DNA of 64,000 bases from Jackrogersella multiformis (Eukaryota; Ascomycota; Sordariomycetes; Xylariales; Hypoxylaceae). Positions within the stretch are counted from its first letter, which is position 1; each line of letters opens with the position of its first letter. The stretch covers positions 2,108,001-2,172,000 of the forward strand of contig CADCXD010000002.1 in the NCBI GenBank assembly GCA_902806575.1, written 5' to 3'. The translations under genes and the position numbers were made by a program. The notes beneath the pieces were generated by a model. It was not told the DNA's origin. It saw nothing but the letters and a program-made list of their open reading frames with translations, and did no database searches. Shown piece by piece: positions 47,801-60,439 of this stretch.

Positions 47801-50231
47801 CAACGACGGTTTCATCCCCGTCAGGCAGCTGTGTGAAGTCGGCAAGAAGCGCGCATGCCCTGACAGTCTTTTCGTAGAAATTCGAATCGTATCGGTGCCC
47901 AAAGACGATGTTCTCCTTCACGGTCGCGTTCATAATCCACGGCTGCTGGGCGACGTACGCTATTGTGCCTTGGACGCGTACTGCACCTTCTACTTTCCAT
48001 AAATCACCGAGGATACTCTGCAGAAGAGACGACTTTCCTGACCCAACTCTGCCGACTATGCATGTAAGCTCGCCCTTGCGACTGTTGAAGTTGATGTCCT
48101 TGAGGACAGTTTTGGGCTCATGGCGATTCCAGGAGAAAGTTGCGTTTCGAATAACAACAGAATCCTCGCCTCGATCTTCTGATGCCGAACCAACGATAAC
48201 TGCATCGGGCTGAACTTCCTCGGCCGTAAGGTATTCCGTCAAGCGGCCCACCGCAACACTGGCTTCGATAATAGAGGTGATGACCATGGGTAAGACAGCA
48301 AGAGGGAAAGTAAGAAGATTGAACAGCGCAAGAGCGGGAAATACGATCTCGGTCGTCAACGGGACGTCATGCGTCCAGACGAAGACGGCGAATGTTGAGC
48401 ACGACACCAAGAACGGGGTAGTAGACCAGGTGAAATTAGCGATCGCTTGCCCAGCACCTATCTTACGAAGGTTCTTGAGCTCGAGATCGTTTCTAACATA
48501 GTTAAGCTTGTTCATGAAAGCTGTGCTCCAAGCATATAGCTTGATGCTTTTCATGTTGTTGATGATCTCGGCGATCAAACGACTTCTTGCATCCTTGTTC
48601 TTCATCTGGGTCTTTTGAAGGCGCTTCATCAGCCTTGCGATAAAGCCATTGATGGGAATCATGATAATCATCACACCGATTCCGGATAACATAGACCATC
48701 CGACCAGTTGGTATAGCGATATCATGCATATAGTTATCTGGAACGGGGCTGACCAGAGTTGCTGCGCAAATTGGGTTAAATCCTGGAGGCGTTGCGCATC
48801 GACAGCCATATAGTTGACAATATCACCAGTCGTCTTCGTAGATCTGCCCTCGTTCGAGAGCTTCAGGGATTTCTTGTAGATAGCTGATGCTAGGCCTGAC
48901 TTGATGCGCATGCCCGTGGCGAAGGCAAGCTGGAAATATTGATGCTGGAGCAGGTTAGCGAAAGTGCCTAGTAACGGTTACATCGAATTGGCCAACTCAC
49001 AATCATGCTAGTCTGCAAACACGCAACGAAGAACATGGCAATGGCGATAGCAGCGCCCTTGACAGGCGGTTGAGGCACCTTTCCCTCGCCGTAAGAATCT
49101 ACAAAGCTAATGAGGTAACGTAGAAGCTGAGGCTGTGAGAAAGCCGCTAGGTCATTAACGATCTTGAACACAGTGGCAAACGAGTAGGGACCGCCGTAAG
49201 CATAGAATAAAGCTAGCCAGAGAGAAGGGCGCTTTCTGTGCTCTAATTGATATCTCCATGCCTTTTCAAACCTATCACCCGTCGCGGAGGTCTTGTCACC
49301 AGGGGAAAGGCCCCATAGATCTTCTTCGGTCAGATATTGCTTGTATCCATGCTTCATCATCGGGGTCATCCACGAGAAAGTGAGGCGAGAGAAGACTGTT
49401 GCGTATTCTACTGGACATTCCTCTCCTTCCTCATCGACTAAAACTTCATAGGCGCTTGATTTCTTGGGCCATAGCCATTCGAAGGCGAATTCGATAGCGG
49501 AGAGAGCAAAACCAACAGTGTAAGTTACGAAGTACGCAAGGTTATTATTGTAGATCTGCTGGGATACCAAAGACCTCAGCTTCACAGCATATGCGATTAA
49601 TAGGAGCAGCCAGAAGAACAGAACAACGCCATTAGCATTCCTCGTGCGGTCGTGTTCAAGCCATTGGATCGTAAAGATGACACCGAGAGAGATGATGGTA
49701 AGCAACGTTGTAAGGACTCGAAAGTCGCCGTGCCATATTCCCGGAAAGTTAATGATCTGAATGACAAGTTGAGCGGCGACATCGGCAATGATGAGAACGA
49801 GTAGTGACTACATATGATGGTCAGTATATTGAGAACCCAGGTATCGAGTAGCTCGTCTAATAGCTCGTCTAGTTGCTTGTCTAAATATCAGTAAATCTAG
49901 GAGAAGATTTCGAACATACCTGCTTGGTCCAGAAATGCCAATCCTTTGAAAGCTCTGTAGGCTTCTGTTTCCGTAGAACGTACCATATTGCTAGAGCTCC
50001 ACAGACGATACCAAAGACAGCAACAACGAAGACCCATACGTCAATGAAGCATGGCGTAAAATCATATCTGAAGGGGCTTAAGGGCCCCCAACCTTCTTCG
50101 TTACCGCATAATGGCTGTTTGAATTCCTTTGTCGCGCTGAGATAACCTCTTCCGAGTTGTTGGAGAGGTCTATAGCCCGTGCAGGACCCGGTCGATTGGA
50201 GGACCTGCTGGGACTGGTCACCGAATCGCAT
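44881..50231 (-). CDS. YCF1: Vacuolar ABCC transporter, glutathione-conjugate/metal pump YCF1
   Basis: Full-length ABC transporter of the MRP/ABCC class that pumps glutathione conjugates and metal-thiol complexes into the vacuole. Seven exons: 50231-49920, 49807-49001, 48944-47153, 47098-47012, 46955-45705, 45573-45505, 45206-44881, giving 1547 aa (yeast Ycf1 is 1515). Layout: TMD0 and L0 (~1-280), TMD1, NBD1 with Walker A GRVGSGKSS (~671-678), signature LSGGQ (~761) and Walker B IYLLDD; then a Ser-rich linker with RRAGSMSTLRRAS, like the phosphorylated R region of Ycf1; TMD2 (VWLKNWAEVN, FFDTTPAGRILNRFSSDV); NBD2 with Walker A GRTGAGKSS, signature LSAGQ and Walker B NILVLDEATAAVD. NBD1 signature LSGGQKARVALARA is canonical. 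The last intron (298 nt) falls just before the NBD2 signature. Start: ATG 50231 is the first in frame; the frame opens at TTG 50261. Confidence 0.92.
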
Positions 50232-51653
50232 GACCGTGTTAAGTTGAGTTCCAGATGACAAAGATCATAGTAGGATGGGTAGGGAACTCCAATTGCGCAA
50301 TAATGTTTGGTGCTGACGGAAGTTAAAAAGGAACATAAATGGAACGGAACGTAAATGGGATTGGATTAGGATTAGTAATAAGAAACTAAAATGGTGATGT
50401 CGATTTTGGAAATTTTAGTGGAGGAAATGGCGGGTTACCCATCGGATTTTAGAACTTTGGAAGCTTCTACCTCGTAGGTACGGAATAGGTAGCGATTACC
50501 TTCTACGGCGTAACAGCTGGATGCTAGGAATTAAGGACTTCCAGGATCCTAGCTGTTTCATTTACCTCCCTAGGTACCTGGTAGGTAGGTACCTCCCTGG
50601 TACCTAGGTACACTAGTGTAGTTCCGACATCCGAGCCCTTACCTTAGGTGTAGGTCGCACCCGAGCTGCTGAGGCTGCGAGGTCGGCTTCTAGAACTCGG
50701 AGTTCCACTTTTTACTTAGACGTTGATACTAGATACATGTATGTGAAAAAGGTGTTTAACTTCAATAGCCTCCTATTATGTAGGTAGGCGGCAGGTAGGT
50801 TAGCAGGTTAGGTAGTTGGTTATGGCCATGGAAATGTCTCTGGGTATCCTGCAAATATCAAATACATCATTATAAGCGGTGAACGGCCAAAGGGTTACTT
50901 TTATTAACAATGATACACAAGACAAATAATAATCGATACTGTTGCCTGAATTCGGAATGAGAAAGCTAACTAATTCAATTAATAGAACAGTCTTGCCAGT
51001 AAAGATATTGGACCGTTGTAAACTTTACATGATGAATGAATATCTGAAGAGCTTAAGCTTTTTCTGTCAACAATAAGAAATTAATACCTGGTATTTGAAT
51101 TATCGCAAGTATTAGTCGTCTTCTACTGGTAGGTAGGATGTCATTAATGAACAACTTCAGGTGCCTATAGGTAGGTACGATATGATAAAGGTACGTACTA
51201 CCTAACTGTAGCGTTTCGGACTTAAGCCCCGCAATCTTTAAACCCCATGCCCAGGTGTTCTTGCATCACCACCACCAGTACCTACTGTACCTATGTACAG
51301 ATTCATATCTGCTATGTAATTACGTGACACAAGATTCGACGCGACAACTACGGAAGCGACAACATTGAACTAGACTTCCTGAACTTACTTACACACGCAC
51401 CTGGCTTCCACCCTCCACCCCCCGTCCTCCGTCCTCCATCTTCCATCTTCCTTCTTCCTACACAAACCTCTAGATAGGTATCCGACAACCCAATCGTATC
51501 CGACAATCGTCGCATCCTACTTGTTTAACGATCGCAAAGTACCACTTATATCTACTGAAGACTTCGAATAAACCATAAACCACACTCCCTTCCCCTTCGA
51601 CCTGATTCTGGCCTGTGTGACTATTCAGGTAGTTGCAGGGCCTCCCCAGGTCC
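50232..51653. promoter_or_regulatory. Divergent intergenic region between YCF1 and CUL4
   Basis: 1.4 kb serves as 5' region for both genes. It carries a TAGGTA-type cluster at 50564-50612 and a smaller one at 50781-50818, AT-rich middle DNA, and a pyrimidine tract at 51413-51462 just before CUL4. I see no gene in it. Confidence 0.5.
50564..50612. repeat. TAGGTA/GGTACC repeat cluster
   Basis: CTCCCTAGGTACCTGGTAGG and TAGGTACCTCCCTGGTACC, followed by TAGGTACACTAG, lie within 50 bases. Confidence 0.65.
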
Positions 51654-54324
51654 ATGCATTCGCCGGGAAGCTCGCCAATTGACGGACCGTCCTCTTCCAG
51701 CAAGACCCCGTCGAAACGCAAGCCAGTCGGTATTACTGCCACTCATCCCCGACAACATTCCGATAACCCCTCGTCCGGTCCCGACCATAAGCGTGCCAAA
51801 CTGAATAACCCTTTCGATCCGAGCTTTTCGAGGATGAGTAAGGTACTAGGCAAGCGACCGGAGATCGTCGATCTGACGAAACCTCCTACTTTTCAGCCTC
51901 ACAAGGGCGTGAAGAGACTTATAATCAAGAACCTACGTGCCACTCCGCAAGGCAACGACCTTGAGAAATATTACCAAGTCACGAAGCAAGGATTACTCGA
52001 CGCCCTCCAGGCCATATTCGAGCAGAAGCAACCACGCCAACCACTCGAAAGGCTGTATCGAGGGGTCGAGGATCTCTGTAGACATGGGGCATCCAAGGAG
52101 TTATACGAGGCACTACAGGAGCGGTGCGAAACCTACCTGAACAACGACCTTTACAAGTCTATAGTATCAGAGGCTAGTTCGTCTAACATCGACACGTTGA
52201 GAAGTACCTACAAGCATTGGGTTATATGGAACTCACAATCAGTAAATATATATCTTCTATTACCCAAAGTGCTTCGAAATCTGACATGGCTCCCCTAGAC
52301 TATTATCCGATCGGTGTTCAGCTACCTTGACCGTTCATTTCTACTAAGAAGCAAAGAGTTTCTACAGATTGATGATTTGGCCATTATGCTCTTTAGAAGA
52401 ACAGTGTTCGTCACCGCATCGTCGACAGGTCATAATCCAGGTGCTAAGAGTCTCTCTGGTATGTGCGATCTGGTGGACTACGACCGAAGAGGAGACAGTC
52501 GATTCGACCCGGCCCTATTACGTGATTCTATCTCGATGTTGAACGTTCTTAACATATATGGGAAATCCTTCGAGCCGCTCTTATTGTTAGCATCCAAGTC
52601 ATTTCTCCGAGAGTTCGCTGAAGAACAAAGTAGCACTTCTCTCAAGAACTATATTTCTAGCTGCGAGAAGCTACTTGCGCGGGAAGATTACCGCTGCACC
52701 GCGTACAACTTTGACAGTACTACTAAGAGGCAGCTAATGAGCAAGGCGCATACCATCCTGATCCAAGACTATTCCGAAAAGCTTCTAGACGGTAGCAGCA
52801 TTGGCAAGCTTCTCGACGAGAACGCCATAGAGTCCATGAAGGCCTTGTATGACCTCTTACGATTATCGGGCATACAAAAGAAGCTAAGACAGCCGTGGGA
52901 AGAGTATATCAAGGAGGCGGGTTCCGCAATCGTGAATGACACGTCTAGAGGCGACGAAATGGTAGTGAGACTACTTGAATTTAGAAGATCATTAGATCTC
53001 ATGATCCGAGACGCGTTCAATAAGGATGATGAATTTACCTACAGCATGCGGCAGGCATTCAGCAGCTTTATCAACGACCGGAAGATTCAGTCTTCGTGGA
53101 AGACTGGGACTTCTAAGGTGGGCGAGATGATCGCCAAGTACATCGACATGCTACTTAGGGGTGGCCTAAAAACCCTACCGAAGTCGTTGCTGTCCGATCT
53201 CAAAGATCGCGTCGACGCCGAGCGAAGCGGACAGGCAAGCACCGGCGACGAGGATGCCGAGTTAGACCGGCAGCTAGACCAAGCCCTCGAGTTATTCCGT
53301 TTCATTGAAGGCAAAGACGTCTTCGAGGCCTTTTACAAGCAAGACTTAGCCAGGCGTCTCCTAATGAGCCGCAGTGCCAGTGCGGATGCAGAGAGAAGCA
53401 TGCTCGCGAAGCTGAAGAACGAATGCGGCTCCAATTTCACGCATAACCTAGAGCAAATGTTTAAGGACCAGCAGATCGCTCGCGACGAGATGGCTTCGTA
53501 CAAGTCTTGGTGCGAGGGAAATGGGCACAAGACCAATCTGGATCTCACCGTCAATATTCTGTCCGCCGCGGCATGGCCAACGTATCCAGATACTCAACTT
53601 ACGCTGCCTGAGGAGATCGCAACACAGATCGAGCGTTTTGAGAAATACTATGTTAACAAGCACACGGGAAGGCGCCTTACATGGAAGCACTCCCTGGCCC
53701 AGTGCGTTGTTAAGGCTCGTTTCAACAAGGGCTCCAAGGAGTTACTCGTCAGCGCATATCAAGGTGTCGTCTTAATGCTGTTCAATCAGATCGAGGATAA
53801 GCCAGGTGGATTTCTTACCTATCAGCATATCGCAGAGAACACTGGCCTCAGCGGACCAGATCTCGACCGTACTTTACAGTCTCTAGCGTGCGGGAAATTC
53901 CGCGTCCTCGCCAAACACCCCAAAGGGAGAGATGTAACCCCGACAGACACCTTCACCGCCAACAAGACATTTTCAGATCCTAAATACAGGGTGAAGATCA
54001 ATCAGGTTCAGCTCAAGGAGACGAAGGAGGAGAACCAGGAGACCCATGAACGGGTTTCCCAGGACAGACAATTCGAATGCCAAGCTGCAATCGTCAGGAT
54101 CATGAAGCAACGCAAATCGTTGACCCATGCCAATCTTGTCGCCGAGGTTATAAACCAGACCAAGAGCAGAGGTGCTATCGAGCCGGCCGAGATAAAGAAG
54201 AATATCGAGAAGTAAGTTGCCCACCAAGTAGTCCCCGGAATATCAAGTTAACTAACCCTCTGCAAGGCTGATCGAGAAGGATTACCTCGAACGAGAAGGC
54301 AGCTCGTACTCATACCTGGCGTAA
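51654..54324 (+). CDS. CUL4: Cullin-4, scaffold of CRL4 ubiquitin ligase
   Basis: Scaffold subunit that links DDB1-type substrate adaptors to the RING protein Rbx1 in the nucleus; in fungi CRL4 acts in DNA methylation/heterochromatin and genome stability. Exons 51654-52241, 52299-54211 and 54267-54324 give 852 aa. The N-terminal ~75 residues are basic and Ser/Pro-rich with a likely nuclear signal (SKRKPV, DHKRAK). The cullin repeats follow (KYYQVTKQGLLDALQAIF, FRRTVF). The cullin homology domain holds FEAFYKQDLARRLL and KLKNECGSNFTHNLEQMFKD. The winged-helix end has IVRIMKQRKSLTHANLVAEV, in which Lys799 is the expected NEDD8 acceptor, and finishes KDYLEREGSSYSYLA, the typical cullin terminus. 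The last 18 residues depend on splicing the 55-nt intron, which restores the conserved end. Met 51654 is the first ATG in frame. Confidence 0.93.
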
Positions 54325-55280
54325 ATACCGACTTGCTTGGCATGTTATTTCTGGCTGTTGGACATTACTAGTCGTGGCCCCATAGGACGGAAAGCCGCAA
54401 TCGATATGTAGAATAGGTACAGATCGCGGCAGCTGTGTTCAGAATAGTCAATTACGATATGACTATAGTCTGCAACAGCCAACCTATCTAGCTATTAAAA
54501 CTGGCTATTAGAACTAGCTGTTGGAACTTGCTCAATACCAATAAACACCGATCAACATTGGTTTAATTCGTCCCATCTCGTAAAACCAAGCGCGTCCGCG
54601 TTAGCCACGGCCATGTGTCTGTCGTCCTCCCCGCCTCCTCCGTTCTTCTAGATCGATGCAACTGCCCACAATTCCATTCTAGCCCCTTTCCCCCTTCCGA
54701 CTAGCCGGTCCAGAAGACGGCCCTATGTAATATGTATATCCACAATGGTTCCCCAGACCCAGCCCGGCTACAGCCGGCATAACGATTGTCGATTTTGTCG
54801 ATACCTACCCCGTAAGTATTAGCATCGTCGGTTCCGCGCTAGTGAGCTCACCTGCCGCGCTAGCAGTGCCTTTTCTAGATCGCGCCAAGGGATATTACGT
54901 ACTCGTCCTAGGTACCGGCTTTACTATGTGTAATGGTGTAATGCTGCGACGGTAGGAAGGTGGAAAGGGATGGGGATGGCGCGGTTCTGGGTCGGGTGTG
55001 TAGTTGGATACAAGAGGTTTTTGCATATATGCGTAAGTGCGGATTTAAGGATAGTGGGTTGGGTTGGTAAAAGGGGGGGGGAGGTTGTGAAGGGGATGCA
55101 TGCAAGAAAACGTGATAAATGGTTATGTACTACTGCACTGTGCTACCGGTATTTATTTGTGTAGGTAGGATAACTTATTTTATGTACGATGAGATTTTCG
55201 CGGCGTAGGTACAATACAGCATACCGCTCCCAATATCCAGGACCTTGCGCCGCAAGCATACGCGTAGTTCGTGTTCAGAG
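54325..55280. other. Convergent intergenic region
   Basis: This is the shared 3' space of CUL4 (+) and GPI10 (-). It contains imperfect direct repeats around 54478-54535 (GCTATTAAAACTGGCTATTAG, AACTAGCTGTTGG) and a run of G at 55074-55081. I see no gene. Confidence 0.5.
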
Positions 55281-57446
55281 TCAAGGTTCATAGGCCGACG
55301 TCTTGTCGTAGAACCCCGTAGCCCAGACCACCAAGCGACCAGCCTTCCTCTCGTCGTCCGTAAAGAGCCCATTCCACGAACTCCATACCTCCTTCAGCGC
55401 TACCCGGTGCCTACCGCCGGGCCCGGACGGGTCGAAGTACTCGTGCAGCACGGACCCGAGGCTCTCGTAGCCGACGATGAACCGGGCCATGTCCTCGCCG
55501 GGGCGGTCCGCGGGCCACAGCTGCTCCTTTATGAAGCCGACCTGGCCGGCGTAGAAGCGGCGCGTCTCGTCTTGGTATGACTGCCGCTCTAGCGACCCGG
55601 GCGCGGTGTCGACGGGCGGCTCGCAGGTGAGGGCACGGGCGCGCAGGGCGGGGTACACAAGATGCGAGCGCCAGGGCGTAGCATGGCACGGCGTCAGGAA
55701 CAGCGCGAAGAGCTCCTGCGAGAAGTCGTCGTCATACGTAGCGTTTGCGGGCCGCGGGATGGCGAGGTGCTTGGGGTGGATGGTCTCGAACTCGGTCCTC
55801 AGGTAGTCCATAACCTTGATGGGCGCCGCGGCGTGGAAGTAGGAGAGGTAGCCGCCGATGACGACGTTGACGAGGAGCCCTGCTACTAGTAGATAAATCC
55901 TCTTCCATCCCAAAGATGGCGCCGAACGAGCAGAGGCGATGTCCGATATTGTCGTAAAGAAAGACGCGGCATACGGTGCGGCGATGATGTGGAAAGCGGG
56001 AAGTAGGGGGGTAATGAAGCGGACTTCCTTGTGGGAAACGAGTGATAAGGAGGCTATTGTAGTGAAGACCGTGAAGGACAACGCTTTCAGTGCGTTAGAA
56101 GTCGTGGTTGGCCAATTCGACTTCTCGGCGTCCAGGGACTTAAAGAGGCCCTGTAGAGCAAATGGGGCTATTGTTGTGCAGGACAAGGGTATGCCTTGAG
56201 AGAGGTAATAATGCCAGTCGTTCTGCCCGTAGAAGACAGCAAGGTCCTGGGCAAGGTTGAAGTGCAGGAATGTAAGCGGAGGGAATGTCCACTCTCCATA
56301 ATATTGGCGGTCAGCCAGCAAAGACAGCCCGAGAACAAGCGAACTGTGACGATTAGAATACTAGGAATGATAAAGAACGCAGGGTTTACTCACCCGCAAA
56401 GAAGTACCTCCCTATATATAATAAGGAGGTTTCTTCTGGTAAGCGGTGATTTCCCACCAAGGGTAGCTCTTGTTATCGCAAGAGTACCTATAGCCAACCA
56501 TATCAGAACATTGGTTGGACGTAAAAGAACAGCAAATGCAGCCAGTATCAGGGACAATCGAAGACTGGACAAGGTCAGGTTAGTAAAGCAAAGTAAATAG
56601 CATACTCTGGGTCTCTAGACAAACCTATTAATTTGACTCCATGTTTCAAGGAGTGGGACTGTCGAATATTTAGATTCGGCATTTCCATCATCCTCAGTAC
56701 CTAAAAGCCCCCAGGGGAAGTAATAGAGAGCCATGGCTGTCAGCGTAGTCTCGAAGCAGTTGGAGAACGTCCTCGTCGAAGTATACCATAACCAGGGATT
56801 AAACAGGGTTACGAGCAACTACACATAGTTATGAGTATTTATGTATAGTAGTCAACTTGAGATATGCCATAATACTGACATCAGACCAGGCAACAGTACT
56901 TCCACGGCCGTATAACTTCTCCGCGAGTCTCCACGAGTACCAATCGCTCAAGGCGGCAAATGCAGTCTGTAAGATCTTGGGTACGGCGATGAGCCATTTA
57001 GCCTTCGTCATTGGAGGCATTTCTGACCCTCCGTAGTTTTCGACGATCCAATATCCAAAAGCAAACACGGCAGGGTGAACAGAGGAGCGAATTTGGTGTT
57101 TCCATTCCTTCTACAAATTAGTTATAGTTCATAAGATAGATATAAGATAGATAGATGAAGTATTAGGGTTAGTTCTAGAGTCTAGCAACCTACATACCCA
57201 GGTTAGCCATGCTCCACTATCGTCGCCGAATAACATGTGCCATGCCGGTTCGAGAGCCTGGTAATACTCGTCCGGTTGGAAGAAGGTACGGACACAGAGC
57301 GCATTGATGAAGCGGAAGGCGAAGATGACAGCCAATGCCTCCTGAGCTTTAACGGCGACCAGGGTAGCTCCATAGCCTTTTTTGGAAGAGCTTCTTGTGG
57401 TCGCATTGGGCGTTCCAGCGTTCGACTTCTTCTTCCCTGAACTCAT
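55281..57446 (-). CDS. GPI10: GPI mannosyltransferase 3 (GT22 family, PIG-B/Gpi10)
   Basis: ER membrane enzyme that adds the third mannose to the GPI-anchor precursor, using dolichol-phosphate-mannose. Five exons: 57446-57198, 57110-56880, 56818-56625, 56564-56394, 56343-55281, giving 635 aa; all joins are in frame. Family marks: FFQPDEYYQALEPAWHMLFG in the first lumenal loop (acidic DE motif), YTSTRTFSNCFET, RPTNVLIW, DRQYYGEWTFPP, FYGQNDWHYYLSQGIP, VSHKEVRFITPLLP and FLTPCHATPW. Multiple hydrophobic helices fit a polytopic ER protein. Donor GTCAGT at 56879 is non-standard, but the join AWSD-LLVTLFNPW keeps the alignment spacing. Acceptor TCACAG at 56344 gives CGSLVLGLSLL, as expected in the family. 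Met 57446 follows an open frame lacking an earlier ATG. Confidence 0.9.
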
Positions 57447-57736
57447 GGTGAATTCAGTGTCAAATATCCATTTCACAACTTTCAATTAGAAAGGGCGAGG
57501 AGAATTGAAAATATAGTTAGGATAATAAATAGATAAACTGATAGATCGAGCAAATTGAGGCTACCTGGCATCTGCTGCGGCTATGACTGTGACATTGATT
57601 AAGATCTAGCAGTATTCGTTAAGCCGAGTTTGGATTTATTCGGAGCTGTCCGCATCGAGATAATCTACCTAGGTACCTAATGTATTTACACGTGACAGCT
57701 GGTCTCAGCTGCCTCTATTAGAGAAAGCAGATATGA

Positions 57737-57796
57737 GTAGGTAGGTACCTGCCTATTCCTTAGGTAGGTACCTACCTAGGTACATAAGTAGGTAGG
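57737..57796. repeat. TAGGTA/GGTACC repeat cluster
   Basis: AGTAGGTAGGTACCTGCC, then CTTAGGTAGGTACCTACC, then TAGGTACATAAGTAGGTAGG, with half-sites in both orientations. Confidence 0.65.
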
Positions 57797-58680
57797 CTTT
57801 ATGCAGTTTGGATTAAGGCTACCTCTTTAGCCACATCCATGGATCATTCGATAAATATATATATTATCTTAGGTACGTAAAACTCTATAGTTAAATAACT
57901 TCACATGACTTTATTTGTATGTTCGCCGCCAAGCACTGTTATATCTCATCCAGCGTCGGATACTACCCCCACCGCCCACGGCATAAATGCTCCCTGGCAG
58001 CTATTGGTTATCTTTACACCCTTACAATGGGTGACGTATGATTGGTCCGCGATTGAAGATTCTTCGGCTACCGCGACTCCTCCGGGCTCGGCGGATACCT
58101 GCCTACTGCAACCGCCATGTCTCTCAGTTTTCTTATTCTTTCCACCTATTAATCCCAATCCTTACACCTAATCCTTACATTAATCAACATTAACCGTTGG
58201 TACATATTTTTGTGTGTGCGAGCTGTACGAGTAATGACATGACATGGGATTTCGAAGTTTTTCTCGGCACTAAAATTCCAACCTATTTATTTTACTAACC
58301 TAAGGAGAACCTATTCTTTAACTTCTAGTAGTCTAAGATGAATATGCCTTGAGTACCTACCTAAGGTAGGTAAACCTATGGATCCCTTGTCCTTGTCATT
58401 ATCATTGTCATTGCCTACTAAATCAGCGCGCTTTGCTTCGGCATCGGTGCCGGACTCGCCGCTTCACCCTTCGCGCTTCACCGCATGTGACCAAAACTCG
58501 AACTTGACTTCAAGGTCCCGGACAAACTTCCAAGGTTCCAAGTCATCATCGCAGCGCCGCGACTGGATGAGCCGCTTCGACTTGCACTTAGGGGTTTAGT
58601 GGCTACCTAAGTATCAGCCCCGGACCTTTTCATATTACGTAGTAAAACTTCCTCCATGACTTCGATTTTGCCCCCGCCTT

Positions 58681-58770
58681 ACTTTTCCTTTTTTTTATTT
58701 TATCTCTTACTCTTTTCCTCTTTAAGCCTTTCGCTTTTACCTTTTTTTATCTTCATTCTTTCTGTAAGAT
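58681..58770 (+). promoter_or_regulatory. CT-rich core promoter/leader tract of ornithine aminotransferase gene
   Basis: About 90 bases are almost all C and T on the coding strand (ACTTTTCCTTTTTTTTATTT onward). Pyrimidine tracts just upstream of transcription starts are common in well-expressed fungal genes. Confidence 0.45.
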
Positions 58771-58946
58771 AGAAATCAACCTAGTACCATACCCAACACT
58801 CAACCAACCAACTTCCTGTAGCTCATTCCCTATTGCCATCATCAATAGCCCAAGTTCTTATTTTCACCACTTCTTCCTACTTCTTCCCGGAACAACCATC
58901 ACAGTTCCGTCGTCGCCTTTTCTCTTGTAAGCTTAACATCGCAGTC

Positions 58947-60439
58947 ATGGCTCCTCACGCAGATGGTCCGACCACCGGCTCGGGAAACGGTTCGACGAAG
59001 TCGTCCAGATACCACTCGTCCACAACCAAGAGTGCGATTGAAGCCGAACAGAAATACGCCGCCCACAACTATCATCCACTCCCCGTCGTCTTCGCTCGCG
59101 CTCAGGGTGCTGACGTCTGGGATCCGGAAGGCAAGCACTACATTGACTTCCTCTCTGCGTACAGCGCCGTCAACCAGGGTCATTGCCACCCCGAGCTGGT
59201 GAAGGCGCTCACCGAACAGGCCGGAAGATTGACCTTGAGCTCCAGGGCGTTCCACAATGACGTATTTCCCAAGTGGGCGGAAAAGGTCCAAGCCATGTTT
59301 GGATACGATATGGTCCTGCCAATGAACACCGGGGCTGAAGCCGTGGAGACGGCCATAAAGATTGCGAGAAAGTGGGCCTACAAAGTCAAGGGAGTTCCCC
59401 AGGACAAGGCCTTGGTATTCGGCGCCAATGAAAACTTCCACGGCCGCACCGTAGGTTATTCCAAATAAAATACCAGGGTCGCCCTCCTTCTAACGCTGTG
59501 CATAGATGATAGCGGTGTCTCTTTCCACCGATCCGGAATCGAAGGACAACTACGGGCCCTACATACCCAACATCGGGGCTGTCTCCCCCTCCACCGGTAA
59601 GCCTATTCGGTACAACAACGTAGCCGACTTGGAGGAGGTGCTCGAGGCTCACGACAAGGAGACTGCTGCATTCATTGTCGAGCCCATTCAGGGAGAGGCG
59701 GGCGTGGTGGTCCCCGACGAGGATTACTTAGTCAAAGTTCAGGAGCTCTGCAAGAAGCATAATGTGCTTCTGATCTGTGACGAGATTCAGACGGGCATCG
59801 GTCGCACGGGACGTATGCTATGTTCGCAGTGGGCTGGCATCAAGCCGGATATGGTTACTCTGGGTAAAGCTATTTCTGGTGGCATGTATCCCGTCAGCTG
59901 CGTCCTCAGTAGTAAAGAGATCATGCTTGTTGTCGAGCCTGGTACCCATGGCTCGACGTACGGGGGTAACCCATTAGGCTGTGCTGTCTCTATACGTGCT
60001 CTTGAGCTCATGGAAGAGGAGCAACTTACCCAGAAGGCAGAGAAGCTTGGTAACGTATTCCGCGACGGCCTGGCGGCACTTAACTCGCCAGCCATCAAGA
60101 CCATCCGCGGGAAGGGACTACTAAATGCTGTCGTCATCGACGAATCGAAGACGAACGGCCGTTCGGCTTGGGACCTATGCGTTCTCCTTAAGGAGAAAGG
60201 ACTTCTGGTAAGATCCGGCACACGCTCATCCTTATTCTTTTTTTGGCAGCAGCATCGTTCAAAGTAGCTTACTCGGATACCAGGCTAAACCTACACATGG
60301 GAACATCATCCGCTTCGCACCGCCATTGGTCATATCGGAAGTACAGCTTCGAAAAGCAATGTCAATCATTGGCGATGCGCTGCAGGAGCTACCAAAGATA
60401 AAGAAGCATGAGGATGTCCACGTCGAGCTGGAGAATTGA
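58947..60439 (+). CDS. CAR2: Ornithine aminotransferase
   Basis: PLP-dependent class III aminotransferase that converts ornithine and 2-oxoglutarate to glutamate semialdehyde and glutamate, in arginine catabolism in the cytosol. Exons 58947-59450, 59506-60207 and 60284-60439 give 453 aa. Signatures: NYHPLPVVFARAQGADVWDP, NTGAEAVETAIKIARKWAY, NENFHGRT, STDPESKDNYGPY, VEPIQGEAGVVVP, ICDEIQTGIGRTG, and the cofactor Lys289 in LGKAISGGMYP; THGSTYGGNPL supplies the partner-subunit PLP contact. The end KPTHGNIIRFAPPLVI is canonical. Introns of 55 and 76 nt interrupt between HGRT and the next strand, and before AKPTHG. The start MAPHADG lacks a mitochondrial leader, in line with the cytosolic fungal enzyme. 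Confidence 0.95.

Larger units (their letters stand above)
57447..58946. promoter_or_regulatory. Divergent intergenic region between GPI10 and ornithine aminotransferase
   Basis: 1.5 kb with no gene. It has TAGGTA-type clusters at 57662-57680, 57737-57796 and 58352-58375, and a strong C/T-rich tract at 58681-58770 about 180-260 bases before the aminotransferase start, the usual look of a fungal core promoter/leader on the + strand. Confidence 0.5.

Noticed and set aside
54908..55580. Short ORFs on both strands around the GPI10 3' end
   Set aside because: They overlap or lie antisense to GPI10 or low-complexity intergenic DNA and have no support.
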